64,000 bases of DNA from positions 1 to 64,000 of the forward strand of contig NZ_FUIH01000007.1 in assembly GCF_900162695.1 (NCBI RefSeq), in the 5' to 3' direction. Positions 48,966 through 57,302 of this stretch are shown here, in pieces; the stretch's first letter is position 1, and each line of letters starts with the position of its first letter. The notes beneath the pieces are model-generated. The model saw nothing but the letters and a program-made list of their open reading frames with translations. It ran no database searches and had not been told where the DNA came from. Made by a program: the position numbers and the translations under genes. The stretch is from Virgibacillus siamensis. GTDB taxonomy: Bacteria > Bacillota > Bacilli > Bacillales > Amphibacillaceae.

Positions 48966-49409
48966 ATGACCAAACAGAAACGGAAAAGCGGCCCATTTCA
49001 ATTTATGCAATTCAGTGTGATCGGAGTTTCCAATGCATTGATTGATATTGGAATTCTAAACCTGCTGCTCATCCTATTCTATACGGATGAAAAAGCCATG
49101 CTGATTTTGTATAATACCATTGCATATACATTGGCCATCGCCAACAGTTATTTCTGGAATGCCAGATTCACCTTCCAGCATGCAGCTAAGGGGAGCAACC
49201 GGCAGCGGGTTTTGTTTATTATCCAGGCAATTATTAGCCTCGGTGTGAACAATCTGGTGTTTATCGGAGCAAATAACCTAATGGAAATTATTGATGTTCC
49301 AAATTGGCTTCGGTACAACATCGCTAAAGGATTGGCAATGTTTTTGTCTTTTTTGGCAAGCTTTTTTATGATCAAGTATATGGTATTTCGAAAAAAACGG
49401 AAAAACTGA
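48966..49409 (+). CDS. GtrA-like membrane protein
   Basis: 147 aa, four membrane segments (FSVIGVSNALIDIGILNLLL, NTIAYTLAIANSYFWNARFT, FIIQAIISLGVNNLVFIGAN, GLAMFLSFLASFFMIKYMVF). SYFWNARFTF is the GtrA signature. GtrA proteins help move lipid-linked sugars across the membrane. Placed 11 nt after the SqdX-like gene, it may act on the sulfolipid or another glycolipid; that is inference. A bidirectional terminator follows. Confidence 0.85.
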   Translation: MTKQKRKSGPFQFMQFSVIGVSNALIDIGILNLLLILFYTDEKAMLILYNTIAYTLAIANSYFWNARFTFQHAAKGSNRQRVLFIIQAIISLGVNNLVFIGANNLMEIIDVPNWLRYNIAKGLAMFLSFLASFFMIKYMVFRKKRKN

Positions 49410-49437
49410 GCCTGATGAGGGCTCAGTTTCTTTCGTT
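49405..49437. terminator. Bidirectional terminator
   Basis: CTGAGCC/GGGCTCAG stem with TTTCTTTC, between converging genes. Confidence 0.8.
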
Positions 49438-49443
49438 CAGCAT

Positions 49444-49992
49444 TTATTTTTGCGGCATTCCGGGTGGATAATAATACGGTGGTACTTTGATCCATCCGCG
49501 TTTCCGCATTAATACTTTCATTTCCGCACCGAACAATGACTTCTCAGCAAGAAATTCGGAAAAGATAATAGACACATCCGTTCTGATTGCCTGGGCCGCA
49601 GCAGTTGCGGATAAACTAACAGCATAGGCAGTTTTTACGGAAATTCCATTGGCAATTTCTCCGTCGGTTAATTTCACACCTAACGGCACATCTTTCGGGT
49701 TTGAGTTGGGCTTGCTCTCCGCCACTGTGGGTATAGGTGCACCCTCCTTTTTCAAAAAATCCTCCATCTGTTTGGCCTGTGATTTACATTGTTCCGAACT
49801 CTTTTTTAAAACTTTAAGTAATTCATCATCAGTTGTTGTATTTAAAGCTGTAAGCATATAATTTTGGGCCTCATTCATTGTCGCGGTGTAAAGCCAGCAG
49901 TAATATGTTTCACCTACATGCAGCGGCGGTTTTGGTTCATCGTCAACCATTGTTTTCAACAGCTTGATTGCAGCCTCAAAAGGATTAGGCAA
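49444..49992 (-). CDS. DUF3231 protein
   Basis: 182 aa, a helical-bundle protein related to the coat-associated DUF3231 family: PPLHVGETYYCWLYTATMNE and GVKLTDGEIANGISVKTAYA, with the end rich in Pro and Tyr (VPPYYYPPGMP). Usual members have two repeats (~330 aa); this is the one-repeat form. ATG after ACAGGAGGTGTAGTC. A spore or surface role is likely but unproven. Confidence 0.82.
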   Translation of the reverse strand: MPNPFEAAIKLLKTMVDDEPKPPLHVGETYYCWLYTATMNEAQNYMLTALNTTTDDELLKVLKKSSEQCKSQAKQMEDFLKKEGAPIPTVAESKPNSNPKDVPLGVKLTDGEIANGISVKTAYAVSLSATAAAQAIRTDVSIIFSEFLAEKSLFGAEMKVLMRKRGWIKVPPYYYPPGMPQK

Positions 49993-50093
49993 TGACTACA
50001 CCTCCTGTTTATCATTATTTGCCGTAGTTGCTGGATGTATTCTTGGAGATTTAAAGCTTTGGATTCACATGCTGGGGGAGGGGATAAGAGAAA

Positions 50094-50255
50094 AATCAAC
50101 CTCCAGAATGAGAAATCGACCCTCATGAATGGAAAATCAACCCTCATGAATGGAAAATCGACCTTCATGAACGGAGAATCAACCCTCATGAATGAGAAAT
50201 CGACCCTCACGAACGGGAAATCAACCTTCTACCAAGGTTATCGACCTTCACCAAA
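50094..50255. repeat. 21-bp-period tandem array B (8 copies)
   Basis: Cores AATC(A/G)ACC(C/T)TCATGAA start at 50094, 50114, 50135, 50156, 50177, 50198, 50219 and about 50239, spaced 20-21 bp. Because 21 is a multiple of 3 the array stays open in more than one frame, giving heptapeptide-repeat ORFs on both strands that I regard as by-products. Confidence 0.88.
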
Positions 50256-50356
50256 AATTTATCCTCCTGCCAATAACAACAGCCTGCCAAAACAGAAATC
50301 TTGCACATTCCTAATGCCTGTTGCACTATATGTATAGAAAAAGAAATGAAGGCAGG

Positions 50357-51007
50357 GTGAGGAAATTGGTTGCTGCGGTTCGAGTGGCTTTTTTTGTTGT
50401 GGGACTAATATCGTTCAGTTTTGGAATTTCGGTTGCGATTCATGTGCAGCATCTGGGGATCCACCCTTGGGATGTATTAAATGTTGGGCTTTATGAAAAA
50501 TTCGGGTTGTCTATTGGTACATGGAATATAATTTGCGGGCTTACGCTTATTGTTATCTCGTGGATTCTTGATAAAAGTTATATTAAACTTGGAACGTTTT
50601 TGAATGCGTTTATGGTCGGGATGTTTGTGGACCTTTTTTTGTGGCTGGATTTGCTCCCTAAAGCCACCCCTACTTGGATAGATGTCATGTTTATGCTGAC
50701 CGGAATTATTATTATGGGAATAGGCGGCGGCATGTATAATGCTGCGAGACTTGGCTCCGGACCGCGCGATGGCTTTATGCTTTCAATGGCGGATCGGTTT
50801 CATGCACCAATTGGCAGAGTGCGGATTATTACAGAAAGTCTTGTGCTGTTGTTGGGACTCGTTCTTGGCGGCCCGGTTTTCATCTTTACCTTTATTTTTA
50901 CATTCGTGCAGAGTCCAATTTTTCAATTTACGTTTTTAAAAATCGACCGCTACATCAAACACCTTGATACAAGACATACACAAAATCTGCAATCGCGTGC
51001 CAAGTGA
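50357..51007 (+). CDS. YczE/YitT-type membrane protein
   Basis: About 216 aa, five or six membrane segments: ISFSFGISVAIHVQHLGIHP, WNIICGLTLIVISWILDKSY and GIIIMGIGGGMYNAARLGSG, the last with the PRDGFML sequence common to YczE. The function is not settled; B. subtilis YczE is linked to surfactin production. GTG 50357 after GAAGGCAG is chosen over an earlier in-frame start. A second paralogue lies at 61842. Confidence 0.82.
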   Translation: MRKLVAAVRVAFFVVGLISFSFGISVAIHVQHLGIHPWDVLNVGLYEKFGLSIGTWNIICGLTLIVISWILDKSYIKLGTFLNAFMVGMFVDLFLWLDLLPKATPTWIDVMFMLTGIIIMGIGGGMYNAARLGSGPRDGFMLSMADRFHAPIGRVRIITESLVLLLGLVLGGPVFIFTFIFTFVQSPIFQFTFLKIDRYIKHLDTRHTQNLQSRAK

Positions 51008-51011
51008 TGAA

Positions 51012-51046
51012 GATGCCCGGGGACAATGAATTGCACCCCGGGCATT
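51012..51046. terminator. Bidirectional terminator
   Basis: TGCCCGGGG/CCCCGGGCA stem, strong and GC-rich, followed by TTATAT. Confidence 0.8.
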
Positions 51047-51052
51047 ATATAG

Positions 51053-51220
51053 TTACAGTTGTGCTGTTTGCATCTCAGTTTTGTGCGCCGGCTGTGATGT
51101 ATCGCGATCCACATCGTAGTTCACCATCACACTTTTTAAGGTGAACCAGACCACAGCAATGAGTATAATCATCACAGCGACAAGCAATAAGACAAATTTT
51201 CTGCCGCCCACATCCGTCAT
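51053..51220 (-). CDS. Small single-span membrane protein (55 aa)
   Basis: ATG 51220 after GAAGGGG. One hydrophobic segment (FVLLLVAVMIILIAVVWFTL) and a polar C-terminal tail (NYDVDRDTSQPAHKTEMQTA). The frame extends upstream but lacks a ribosome site there. The function is unknown. It lies downstream of the DadA-like gene in the same direction. Confidence 0.6.
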   Translation of the reverse strand: MTDVGGRKFVLLLVAVMIILIAVVWFTLKSVMVNYDVDRDTSQPAHKTEMQTAQL

Positions 51221-51305
51221 CCCCTTCAGTTTCCTTACTTTTAGGTTAGCAAACCCGTTACATCCTGTAAATACAGTCATCGGGATGGACAAAGTTTGTT
51301 CAAAA

Positions 51306-52418
51306 TTAGCGGATGAGTCTGGACATATCGTAGTTTTCCAAATCAATATCCAGTTCATTTCCAAGCGCAAGATTTGCCAGTTGTTTTCCGACATATGGTC
51401 CCATTGTCAGGCCGGATGAACCTAATCCATTTGCATGAAGCAACCCGTTTAAACCGGGAACAGCGCCAATAACGGGAACAGATTCAGGTGTCATGGGCCG
51501 GAATCCGACGCGGGTTTCCAAAACGGTAGCTTTTGCCAGTTCCGGTGCCATTTCAATCGCATGATTCAAAATCCATTGCAAACCTCCCGCTGTAACACGT
51601 CTGTCGAAACCGACATGATTTTCCTGGGTTGCGCCAACGACGATCCGGTCGGAAAATGTGAGCATGTATTGATTAAATGGCGGCTTGACGACGGGCCAAT
51701 TTTCCGGGGAAGTATCCGGCATTTGCAAGTGAACGATTTGTGCACGCTGTGGACGAATATCGAATTGGATACCGAGCGGCTGCAGCAATTGGGGCGTCCA
51801 TGCGCCTGTTGCTGCAATAACCGTATCCGCAAAAATAGTCTCATTATTGATGTTAATGCCATTGATATCCGAATTCTCATACAAGAGTGAAGCATCGCCA
51901 TGAATGACCCGTGCCCCATGCTTCTCAGCGCCGCGCAGCAGGGCATTTCGCAGTGCACGTCCGTCCACACGCGCTGCACCACTCACATGTAACGCACTGT
52001 AGCCATCAGACAACAGGGGAAACATATTTTTTGTCTCGTTTTGATCCAGTAACGTCAGTTCACCAATTTCGGGTGCATCTTCCCGACGATTTATGGCATG
52101 TTGTTTTAAGGCCGATAGCTTGTCCATATTAGTGTGAAGATTCAGTGCACCTACTCTGGAATAACCTGTTTCGGTTTCACCATCAGCAGCAAGGCCTTCA
52201 ACCAAATCCTGATAAATCCGGGCACCGCCCTTTGCCAGCTTGTACCATGATTTATTCCTCCGTTTCGACAGCCACGGGGCAACTATTCCTGCCGCGGCAT
52301 CCGTTGCTTGACCAGCATCCATTCGATCGGCAATAATTACCTCCGCACCAGCCTTTGCCAGCTGATATGCAGTGGAGGCTCCAAGTATGCCTGCACCGAT
52401 TACAATAACTTTTTTCAT
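51306..52418 (-). CDS. FAD-dependent amino-acid oxidase/dehydrogenase (DadA/ThiO-like)
   Basis: 370 aa. The FAD-binding motif VIVIGAGILGASTAYQLAKA is at the N-terminus, and the C-terminal flavin site is GLLHANGLGSSGLTMGPYVG. Central MTPESVPVIGAVPGL matches glycine oxidase and D-amino acid dehydrogenases. It oxidises a D-amino acid or glycine derivative. ATG start after AAAGGGTTTTTGT. Monocistronic. The exact substrate cannot be told from sequence. Confidence 0.88.
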   Translation of the reverse strand: MKKVIVIGAGILGASTAYQLAKAGAEVIIADRMDAGQATDAAAGIVAPWLSKRRNKSWYKLAKGGARIYQDLVEGLAADGETETGYSRVGALNLHTNMDKLSALKQHAINRREDAPEIGELTLLDQNETKNMFPLLSDGYSALHVSGAARVDGRALRNALLRGAEKHGARVIHGDASLLYENSDINGININNETIFADTVIAATGAWTPQLLQPLGIQFDIRPQRAQIVHLQMPDTSPENWPVVKPPFNQYMLTFSDRIVVGATQENHVGFDRRVTAGGLQWILNHAIEMAPELAKATVLETRVGFRPMTPESVPVIGAVPGLNGLLHANGLGSSGLTMGPYVGKQLANLALGNELDIDLENYDMSRLIR

Positions 52419-52578
52419 ACAAAAACCCTTTCTATTCTGAAATAACTATAAGTGTAATGTATTGATTTGTAAATAAATAAAGGAATTGTCAGCCTGCTTA
52501 TCGAAAATAATAGAAAGGCACATTACATAATTCTTCCTGCTATCTTTAATTCAACATACTTGATAAGGGGTTGGCACT

Positions 52579-53133
52579 TTGACTAAAAAGAAACAAAAAT
52601 TTGGGATGGGACGGTATGGCTGGTCGATTATCAGTGTTATCTTGCTGTCGCTCGCAGCCTCCACGCTATTCTTTTTAAATTTGTTCGGATGGAGTACACC
52701 ATGGTTGGATGGTCTGGCATCAGGATCGGAGGAACCAATTTCCAAGGAAACAAAGGAAAAAGTGCATCAAGTGAATGAAACAGTTGGCAAATCCCACCAG
52801 GATGTCGGGGAATTTGTATCGAATACGCATGATTTTTATAATAATACAACCGGTTATGGTGACATTGAATCACTTGATTGGGATCAGCAGCAGGAGCGGG
52901 CGAAGCAAATATTGACTTCCTTGGAAAAATTGCTGCCAAGCGTTAAAAATGAACCATTAAAGCAGGATTTGCAGCGAATACAAAACTTGGCCAATGCGGT
53001 GAAAGATGAGAAGGACAAGGAAAAAGTCCGTTATCTGCACCGGATGTTTCATGATCTGGATATCGCTTTGAACAATTACAAGGCCTATGATAGAATCTGG
53101 AATGTGACTCAAACATTGAAAACTGCAAATTAG
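52579..53133 (+). CDS. Membrane-anchored hypothetical protein (184 aa)
   Basis: TTG start eight nt after AAGGGG. One N-terminal membrane segment (WSIISVILLSLAASTLFFLN) is followed by an extracytoplasmic helical region (ETKEKVHQVNETVGKSHQDV, LEKLLPSVKNEPLKQDLQRI). I do not recognise the family; it recalls small anchored helical-bundle proteins. Monocistronic, 70 nt before ppaC. Confidence 0.7.
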   Translation: MTKKKQKFGMGRYGWSIISVILLSLAASTLFFLNLFGWSTPWLDGLASGSEEPISKETKEKVHQVNETVGKSHQDVGEFVSNTHDFYNNTTGYGDIESLDWDQQQERAKQILTSLEKLLPSVKNEPLKQDLQRIQNLANAVKDEKDKEKVRYLHRMFHDLDIALNNYKAYDRIWNVTQTLKTAN

Positions 53134-53202
53134 TACACAGCACCCGTGTATATATGATAATCTTATACATGGAAATGACTAGACAAAAGGGAGTAATGAC
53201 AC

Positions 53203-54135
53203 ATGGACAAGACGTTAATTTTCGGACATAAAAGTCCCGACACAGATACGATTTGTTCTGCACTTGCATATGCAGACTTGAAAAAGAAGCTGGATGTAAA
53301 TGCTGAACCGGCACGACTCGGTGAAGTTAATGCCGAAACACAATACGCACTGGATTACTTCGGAGTAAAAGCACCACAGATGATTGAAAAAGTTGAATCA
53401 GATATTAACGATGTAATTCTTGTTGACCATAACGAATTCCAGCAAAGCGTTGATAATATTAATGAGGTGAAAATCTCAGAAGTTATAGATCATCACCGTG
53501 TTTCCAATTTCGAAACGAAGGAACCACTTTATTTCCGCGCTGAACCGGTTGGCTGTACGGCAACAATCCTTAACAAAATGTACAAGGAAAATGGTGTGGA
53601 TGTTTCCAAGGAAATCGCCGGACTGCTTGTATCTGCTATTATCTCAGATTCTTTATTACTGAAATCACCAACTTGCACAAAGCAGGATGTTGACGCAGCA
53701 TATGAACTTGCTGACATTGCCGGTGTCAACCTGGAAACATATGGCTTGGAAATGTTGAAGGCCGGAGCGGATATCAGTGATAAAACTGCCAACGACCTGA
53801 TCACAATGGATGCCAAAGAATTTTCCATGGGCAATGCGAAAGTGGAAATTGCTCAGGTAAATGCAGTTGATATTAACGAGATTTATGCGCTTCAGGGCGA
53901 ATTGGAAACTGAAATCGCAAAAACGATTGAAGAAAAAGGACTTGACTTGTTCCTGTTTGTAGCAACGGACATTTTGAACAATGATTCAGAAGTGCTTGCG
54001 GCAGGGGAGTCAAAGGCAATCGTTGGAAATGCTTTTGATGTTACACTTGATGAAAACAGCAGAGCATTGCTAAAAGGTGTTGTTTCACGTAAAAAACAAA
54101 TCGTAACTGTTCTCACTGAGGAATTCACAAAATAA
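53203..54135 (+). CDS. ppaC: Manganese-dependent inorganic pyrophosphatase
   Basis: 310 aa DHH-family enzyme. Motifs: FGHKSPDTDTICSALAYADL, LVDHNE, ISEVIDHHRV (DHH), IISDSLLLKSPT, and the C-terminal SRKKQIV that binds substrate. It hydrolyses pyrophosphate. ATG after AAAAGGGAGTAATGACAC. Followed by a strong terminator. Confidence 0.95.
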   Translation: MDKTLIFGHKSPDTDTICSALAYADLKKKLDVNAEPARLGEVNAETQYALDYFGVKAPQMIEKVESDINDVILVDHNEFQQSVDNINEVKISEVIDHHRVSNFETKEPLYFRAEPVGCTATILNKMYKENGVDVSKEIAGLLVSAIISDSLLLKSPTCTKQDVDAAYELADIAGVNLETYGLEMLKAGADISDKTANDLITMDAKEFSMGNAKVEIAQVNAVDINEIYALQGELETEIAKTIEEKGLDLFLFVATDILNNDSEVLAAGESKAIVGNAFDVTLDENSRALLKGVVSRKKQIVTVLTEEFTK

Positions 54136-54152
54136 AAAAAGGCCAAATAGAA

Positions 54153-54191
54153 GCGTCCCAGCCATCCATATGGTTTGGGGCGCTTTTTTAG
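54153..54191 (+). terminator. Terminator after ppaC
   Basis: AAGCG.CCC/GGG.CGCTT stem followed by TTTTTTA. Confidence 0.8.
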
Positions 54192-54253
54192 CTTGGGGAG
54201 CAGGAGGAGTAGAATTCGCAAGTCGTCCGCCCCGCAATCAAACCAAAACTGCT

Positions 54254-55369
54254 CTACAGATTAAACGTTTCCTCTTCGACGGTAAACTGATTTAGTGCAT
54301 CCCAGTCAATGTCATACCCGATGCCGGGTCCTTTTGGAACAGTGATTCTGCCATTTTCAACGATCACTTCCGGTGTGATAATATCTTTTTCCCAGTAACG
54401 TGAAGACCCTGCTGTATCACCCGGGAGTGCAAATTGTGACAGGGAAGTTAAGGCAATATTGTGTGCCCGACCAATCCCCGCTTCCAGCATACCGCCGCAC
54501 CATACTGGAATTCCGTGGTCCCTGCAATAGTCGTGAATACGTTTTGCCTCAGACAATCCGCCTACACGTCCGATTTTTATGTTGATGATCCTGCACGCTT
54601 GCAGTTGAATAGCCTTTTTCGTATCTTCGAGCGAATGAATGCTTTCGTCGAGACAGATCGGGGTACGCATGACCGCCTGTAATTTCGAATGATCTACAAT
54701 GTCGTCATGAGCAAGCGGTTGTTCGATCATCATCAAATCAAGCCCATCCAGTCGCTGCAACTGGTTTATATCGTCAAGTGTATAAGCGGAATTGGCATCT
54801 GCCATGATTGGAGTGTCCGGAAATTGTTTTTTCACTGCCGCCAGCACATCATAATCCCAGCCTGGTTTGATTTTGATCTTGATACGTTTGTATCCTTCCT
54901 GAACATGTTGCTCAATTGTTTTCAGGAGATCTTCAATCGTCGGCTGGATACCAATACTGATGCCAACATCTATCTCAGCTTTTTTGCCTCCCAGTGCCTC
55001 AGCAAGCGGAATGTTTTTTTGTTTAGCATAAAGATCCCAAACAGCGCCTTCCAATGCGGATTTGGCCATATTGTTCCTTCTGATTGGGCGTAAAACTTCC
55101 AGGACATCATCCGGATGGTCCAACTTATTCTCCCGCAGCAGCGGGATTAAAAAATCTTTCATCACGTGATGATTGGTCTGAACAGTCTCTTCATTGTACC
55201 AGGGACTTGTGAACGCAACAGACTCGCCAAAACCGTGATTCCCTGCATCATCAAGCACTTCTGTTACAAAAAATTCCTTGTCCTGCAATGTGCCGAAGCT
55301 TGTTGTGAATGGGTGTTTCATCCGCATTTTCAATTTACGCACCTTGATCTGTTTCATTGCAATTGTCAT
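54254..55369 (-). CDS. menC: Enolase-superfamily N-succinylamino acid racemase / o-succinylbenzoate synthase
   Basis: 371 aa. The enolase-superfamily barrel shows the catalytic Lys pair in YKRIKIKIKPGW (KxK), the metal ligands in ADANSAYTLDD, MIEQPLAHDD and CLDESIHSLED, and the second Lys in INIKIGRVGGLSEA. This is the dual NSAR/OSBS class. ATG 55369, placed by MTIAMKQIKVRKLKMRMKHP. Immediately upstream is a GNAT of the COG3375 kind; in Geobacillus such a pair converts D- to L-amino acids through N-succinyl intermediates, and an amidohydrolase completes the route. A menaquinone role is possible but no men genes are near. Confidence 0.85.
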   Translation of the reverse strand: MTIAMKQIKVRKLKMRMKHPFTTSFGTLQDKEFFVTEVLDDAGNHGFGESVAFTSPWYNEETVQTNHHVMKDFLIPLLRENKLDHPDDVLEVLRPIRRNNMAKSALEGAVWDLYAKQKNIPLAEALGGKKAEIDVGISIGIQPTIEDLLKTIEQHVQEGYKRIKIKIKPGWDYDVLAAVKKQFPDTPIMADANSAYTLDDINQLQRLDGLDLMMIEQPLAHDDIVDHSKLQAVMRTPICLDESIHSLEDTKKAIQLQACRIINIKIGRVGGLSEAKRIHDYCRDHGIPVWCGGMLEAGIGRAHNIALTSLSQFALPGDTAGSSRYWEKDIITPEVIVENGRITVPKGPGIGYDIDWDALNQFTVEEETFNL

Positions 55370-55370
55370 G

Positions 55371-56180
55371 TTAGTAACCCCCTGAGGATTTTTTAGTAAA
55401 AACATAATAGCTGATATTTCTGGAAGGATCCCGTAAAACATCGCGTGCCGCGTATCCGTTTTGGAATAGCTGCAGAAATGCTTTTCGCGTCACTTTCCGC
55501 CATTCATGTGCAAGCGTGATATTTTTCGATTTAAGTGCTTGAAAATTTCCCGGTATAGCGACAAACCAGCTGCCGGCATCTTCTGTAAAGCGAGACATTT
55601 GCGCAATAGGGATATGGTTGTCCTTCACATCTGTAAGCATCCGCTCTGATTTAAGCTGTGTGGCCGGTAAGGGTTTCTGCTCACTTGTTATCCATTCAAT
55701 CTGAATCCGGTCAGTCGGCAGTCCTTTATTTAATCTGTCACCCATTTCACCGTAATGGTTAACATGGTATGCTGCACCTGCAGCACCAAGTTTATGGATG
55801 TTCAGGTAGGCGTTCAGGCTTTCCAGTGGATCAAATGTCCAGGTGATTATCGGATAGCCCAGTTCCTTTGCGAATTCAAATTGTTTTAATTTCATTCGCA
55901 TTCCGAGCCCCCCGCTCTGGTAACCAGGTAAAATCCCCAGCATATGTGAGCATAGATAGGCGGTTTGCCCATCAAACCCGGCAAAACTATACAGAAATCC
56001 GATCATTTTTTCCCCGTCAAATGCTCCAAGAATGATTCCACCATTATGCATTGCGGTGAATGTTTGGTGAACCGGGTTGGGGGACATTTGCCAGACCGAC
56101 TCCTCAACTTGTTGCATCTCAAGCAGTTCGTCCATTGTTTGTAAGCGGCGGATGGTCACGTCATACGTCAATTCCGGCAC
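55371..56180 (-). CDS. GNAT-type acyltransferase (COG3375-like)
   Basis: 269 aa. The N-terminal GNAT fold has SHMLGILPGYQSGGLGMRMK (motif A) and FDPLESLNAYLNIHKLGAAG. The C-terminal half is specific to this family. It probably succinylates D-amino acids to make the substrate of the next gene, by analogy with the Geobacillus NSAR operon. GTG start at 56180. The upstream 39-aa frame overlaps its start by 20 nt; the downstream racemase follows directly. Confidence 0.82.
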   Translation of the reverse strand: MPELTYDVTIRRLQTMDELLEMQQVEESVWQMSPNPVHQTFTAMHNGGIILGAFDGEKMIGFLYSFAGFDGQTAYLCSHMLGILPGYQSGGLGMRMKLKQFEFAKELGYPIITWTFDPLESLNAYLNIHKLGAAGAAYHVNHYGEMGDRLNKGLPTDRIQIEWITSEQKPLPATQLKSERMLTDVKDNHIPIAQMSRFTEDAGSWFVAIPGNFQALKSKNITLAHEWRKVTRKAFLQLFQNGYAARDVLRDPSRNISYYVFTKKSSGGY

Positions 56181-56280
56181 CCCTTTCGGCAGTTTTTAAT
56201 AAAGCAGCAGTTATGATTTCAATCGTTTTTGGAATAGGCGTTAACGTTGAGTCCGGGAACTTAATCGTTTCCAACATCAT
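56161..56280 (-). CDS. Small peptide overlapping regulator and GNAT genes (39 aa)
   Basis: ATG 56280, preceded by AGAGGAGACGA, a good ribosome site. It encodes MLETIKFPDSTLTPIPKTIE, then a short helix (IITAALLKTAERGAGIDV). It overlaps the end of the rpiR-type gene by 20 nt and the start of the GNAT gene by 20 nt, so it bridges them by translational coupling. It could be a truncated N-terminal remnant of a lost gene, a leader peptide, or chance. Confidence 0.45.
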   Translation of the reverse strand: MMLETIKFPDSTLTPIPKTIEIITAALLKTAERGAGIDV

Positions 56281-57145
56281 TCGTCTCCTCTCTTCCAACC
56301 ATGAAAAAATCATTTGCTGCTGCGGAATCAAATGCTTCGATACTTCGTTGAAAACATGCAGGATTTCTTAATGCAATGGTAGAAACAATACTGTTCATCA
56401 GGGAAAACACTGCTGGCACAATATCCAAGGTTGACAGTTCTTTCATATGTAAGGCAAGAATAATATCTGAGTACTCTGTTACAGGTGAATATGCATTGTC
56501 AGTAAAGCTGATAACTGTTGCACCGTGCTGTTTAGCGGCTTTTGCCAGCCGGATAACTTCATTTCCATATCTGTGATAGGAAAATGCAACAAAGACACTT
56601 TGTTCATTCAGTTCTCCAATACGTTTCAGACTGTCCATACCGGGTATATATTGCCGGGCGTTCCCAGTAGCTATATCCATCGCTAACGCGAACCAGTTTG
56701 CCAGTGCAAAGGATGACTTAACCCCGGATATGATAATGGATTCGGCATTAATTAAATTTGCAACTGCACGTTCCAGATCATCGTCTGAAATCTGCTCTGT
56801 CGCAGTTTGAATGGCTGTTATGTCATGGAGCATCATATCTTTAATGGAGGTCTGATTCGTTCGGGTCATCATTTGATTGCGGTAATTTCCCAAGCTGCTC
56901 TTTTGGAAAATACGAGTCCGGTATTCCTTCTGCAGTGCGCTGTACCCCTTGTATCCCAGTTCATGTGCAAAGCGGATTATGGTGGTTTCACTGACACCGA
57001 TAAGTTTTCCGGCAGTTTTAGCCGAATTCATCGCAAATACAGATGGGTCCCGGTATAGAAAGGCAGCAATTTTTTTAAAGCTTCTGGAAAATCCGGATTG
57101 ATGTTCTCTGATTTTTTGATATAACTTTTCCATGTTGATCCCCAT
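56261..57145 (-). CDS. MurR/RpiR-family regulator
   Basis: 294 aa. N-terminal HTH_6: RSFKKIAAFLYRDPSVFAMN then AKTAGKLIGVSETTIIRFAH. C-terminal SIS domain: SIIISGVKSSFALANWFALA and SVFVAFSYHRYGNEVIRLAK. RpiR members sense phosphorylated sugars or related ligands. ATG 57133 (MEKLYQKIREHQ) is an alternative start to the first codon. It heads the minus-strand operon with the small peptide, GNAT and racemase genes, so it may regulate them. Confidence 0.87.
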   Translation of the reverse strand: MGINMEKLYQKIREHQSGFSRSFKKIAAFLYRDPSVFAMNSAKTAGKLIGVSETTIIRFAHELGYKGYSALQKEYRTRIFQKSSLGNYRNQMMTRTNQTSIKDMMLHDITAIQTATEQISDDDLERAVANLINAESIIISGVKSSFALANWFALAMDIATGNARQYIPGMDSLKRIGELNEQSVFVAFSYHRYGNEVIRLAKAAKQHGATVISFTDNAYSPVTEYSDIILALHMKELSTLDIVPAVFSLMNSIVSTIALRNPACFQRSIEAFDSAAANDFFMVGREETNDVGND

Positions 57146-57272
57146 TCGAAGTATTCACTTCATTTTTATATTAAAAAAAGTATATGCTTTTTATTATATG
57201 AACCATACCACGTTTTAACTGTTTCCGCAACATAGTTTTGAGAATTGTTGAAAAATAAAAGATCATACAAAA

Positions 57273-57296
57273 AATCCCGGCCGTAACCGGGATGGA
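57273..57296. terminator. Terminator after yidC
   Basis: ATCCCGG/CCGGGAT stem; on the minus strand it is followed by TTTTTTG. Confidence 0.8.
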
Positions 57297-57302
57297 AAAT
57301 GC

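Noticed and set aside
50094..50255. CRISPR array
   Set aside because: Units are 21 bp in total with a 10-15 bp core and no room for 30-bp spacers, and no cas genes are present. The same applies to the arrays at 35909, 36298, 60094 and 61277.
50035..50337. Protein of heptapeptide repeats (KSTLMNG-like) across array B
   Set aside because: A 21-bp period keeps several frames open by itself; there is no ribosome site and the opposite strand gives an equally long repeat frame.
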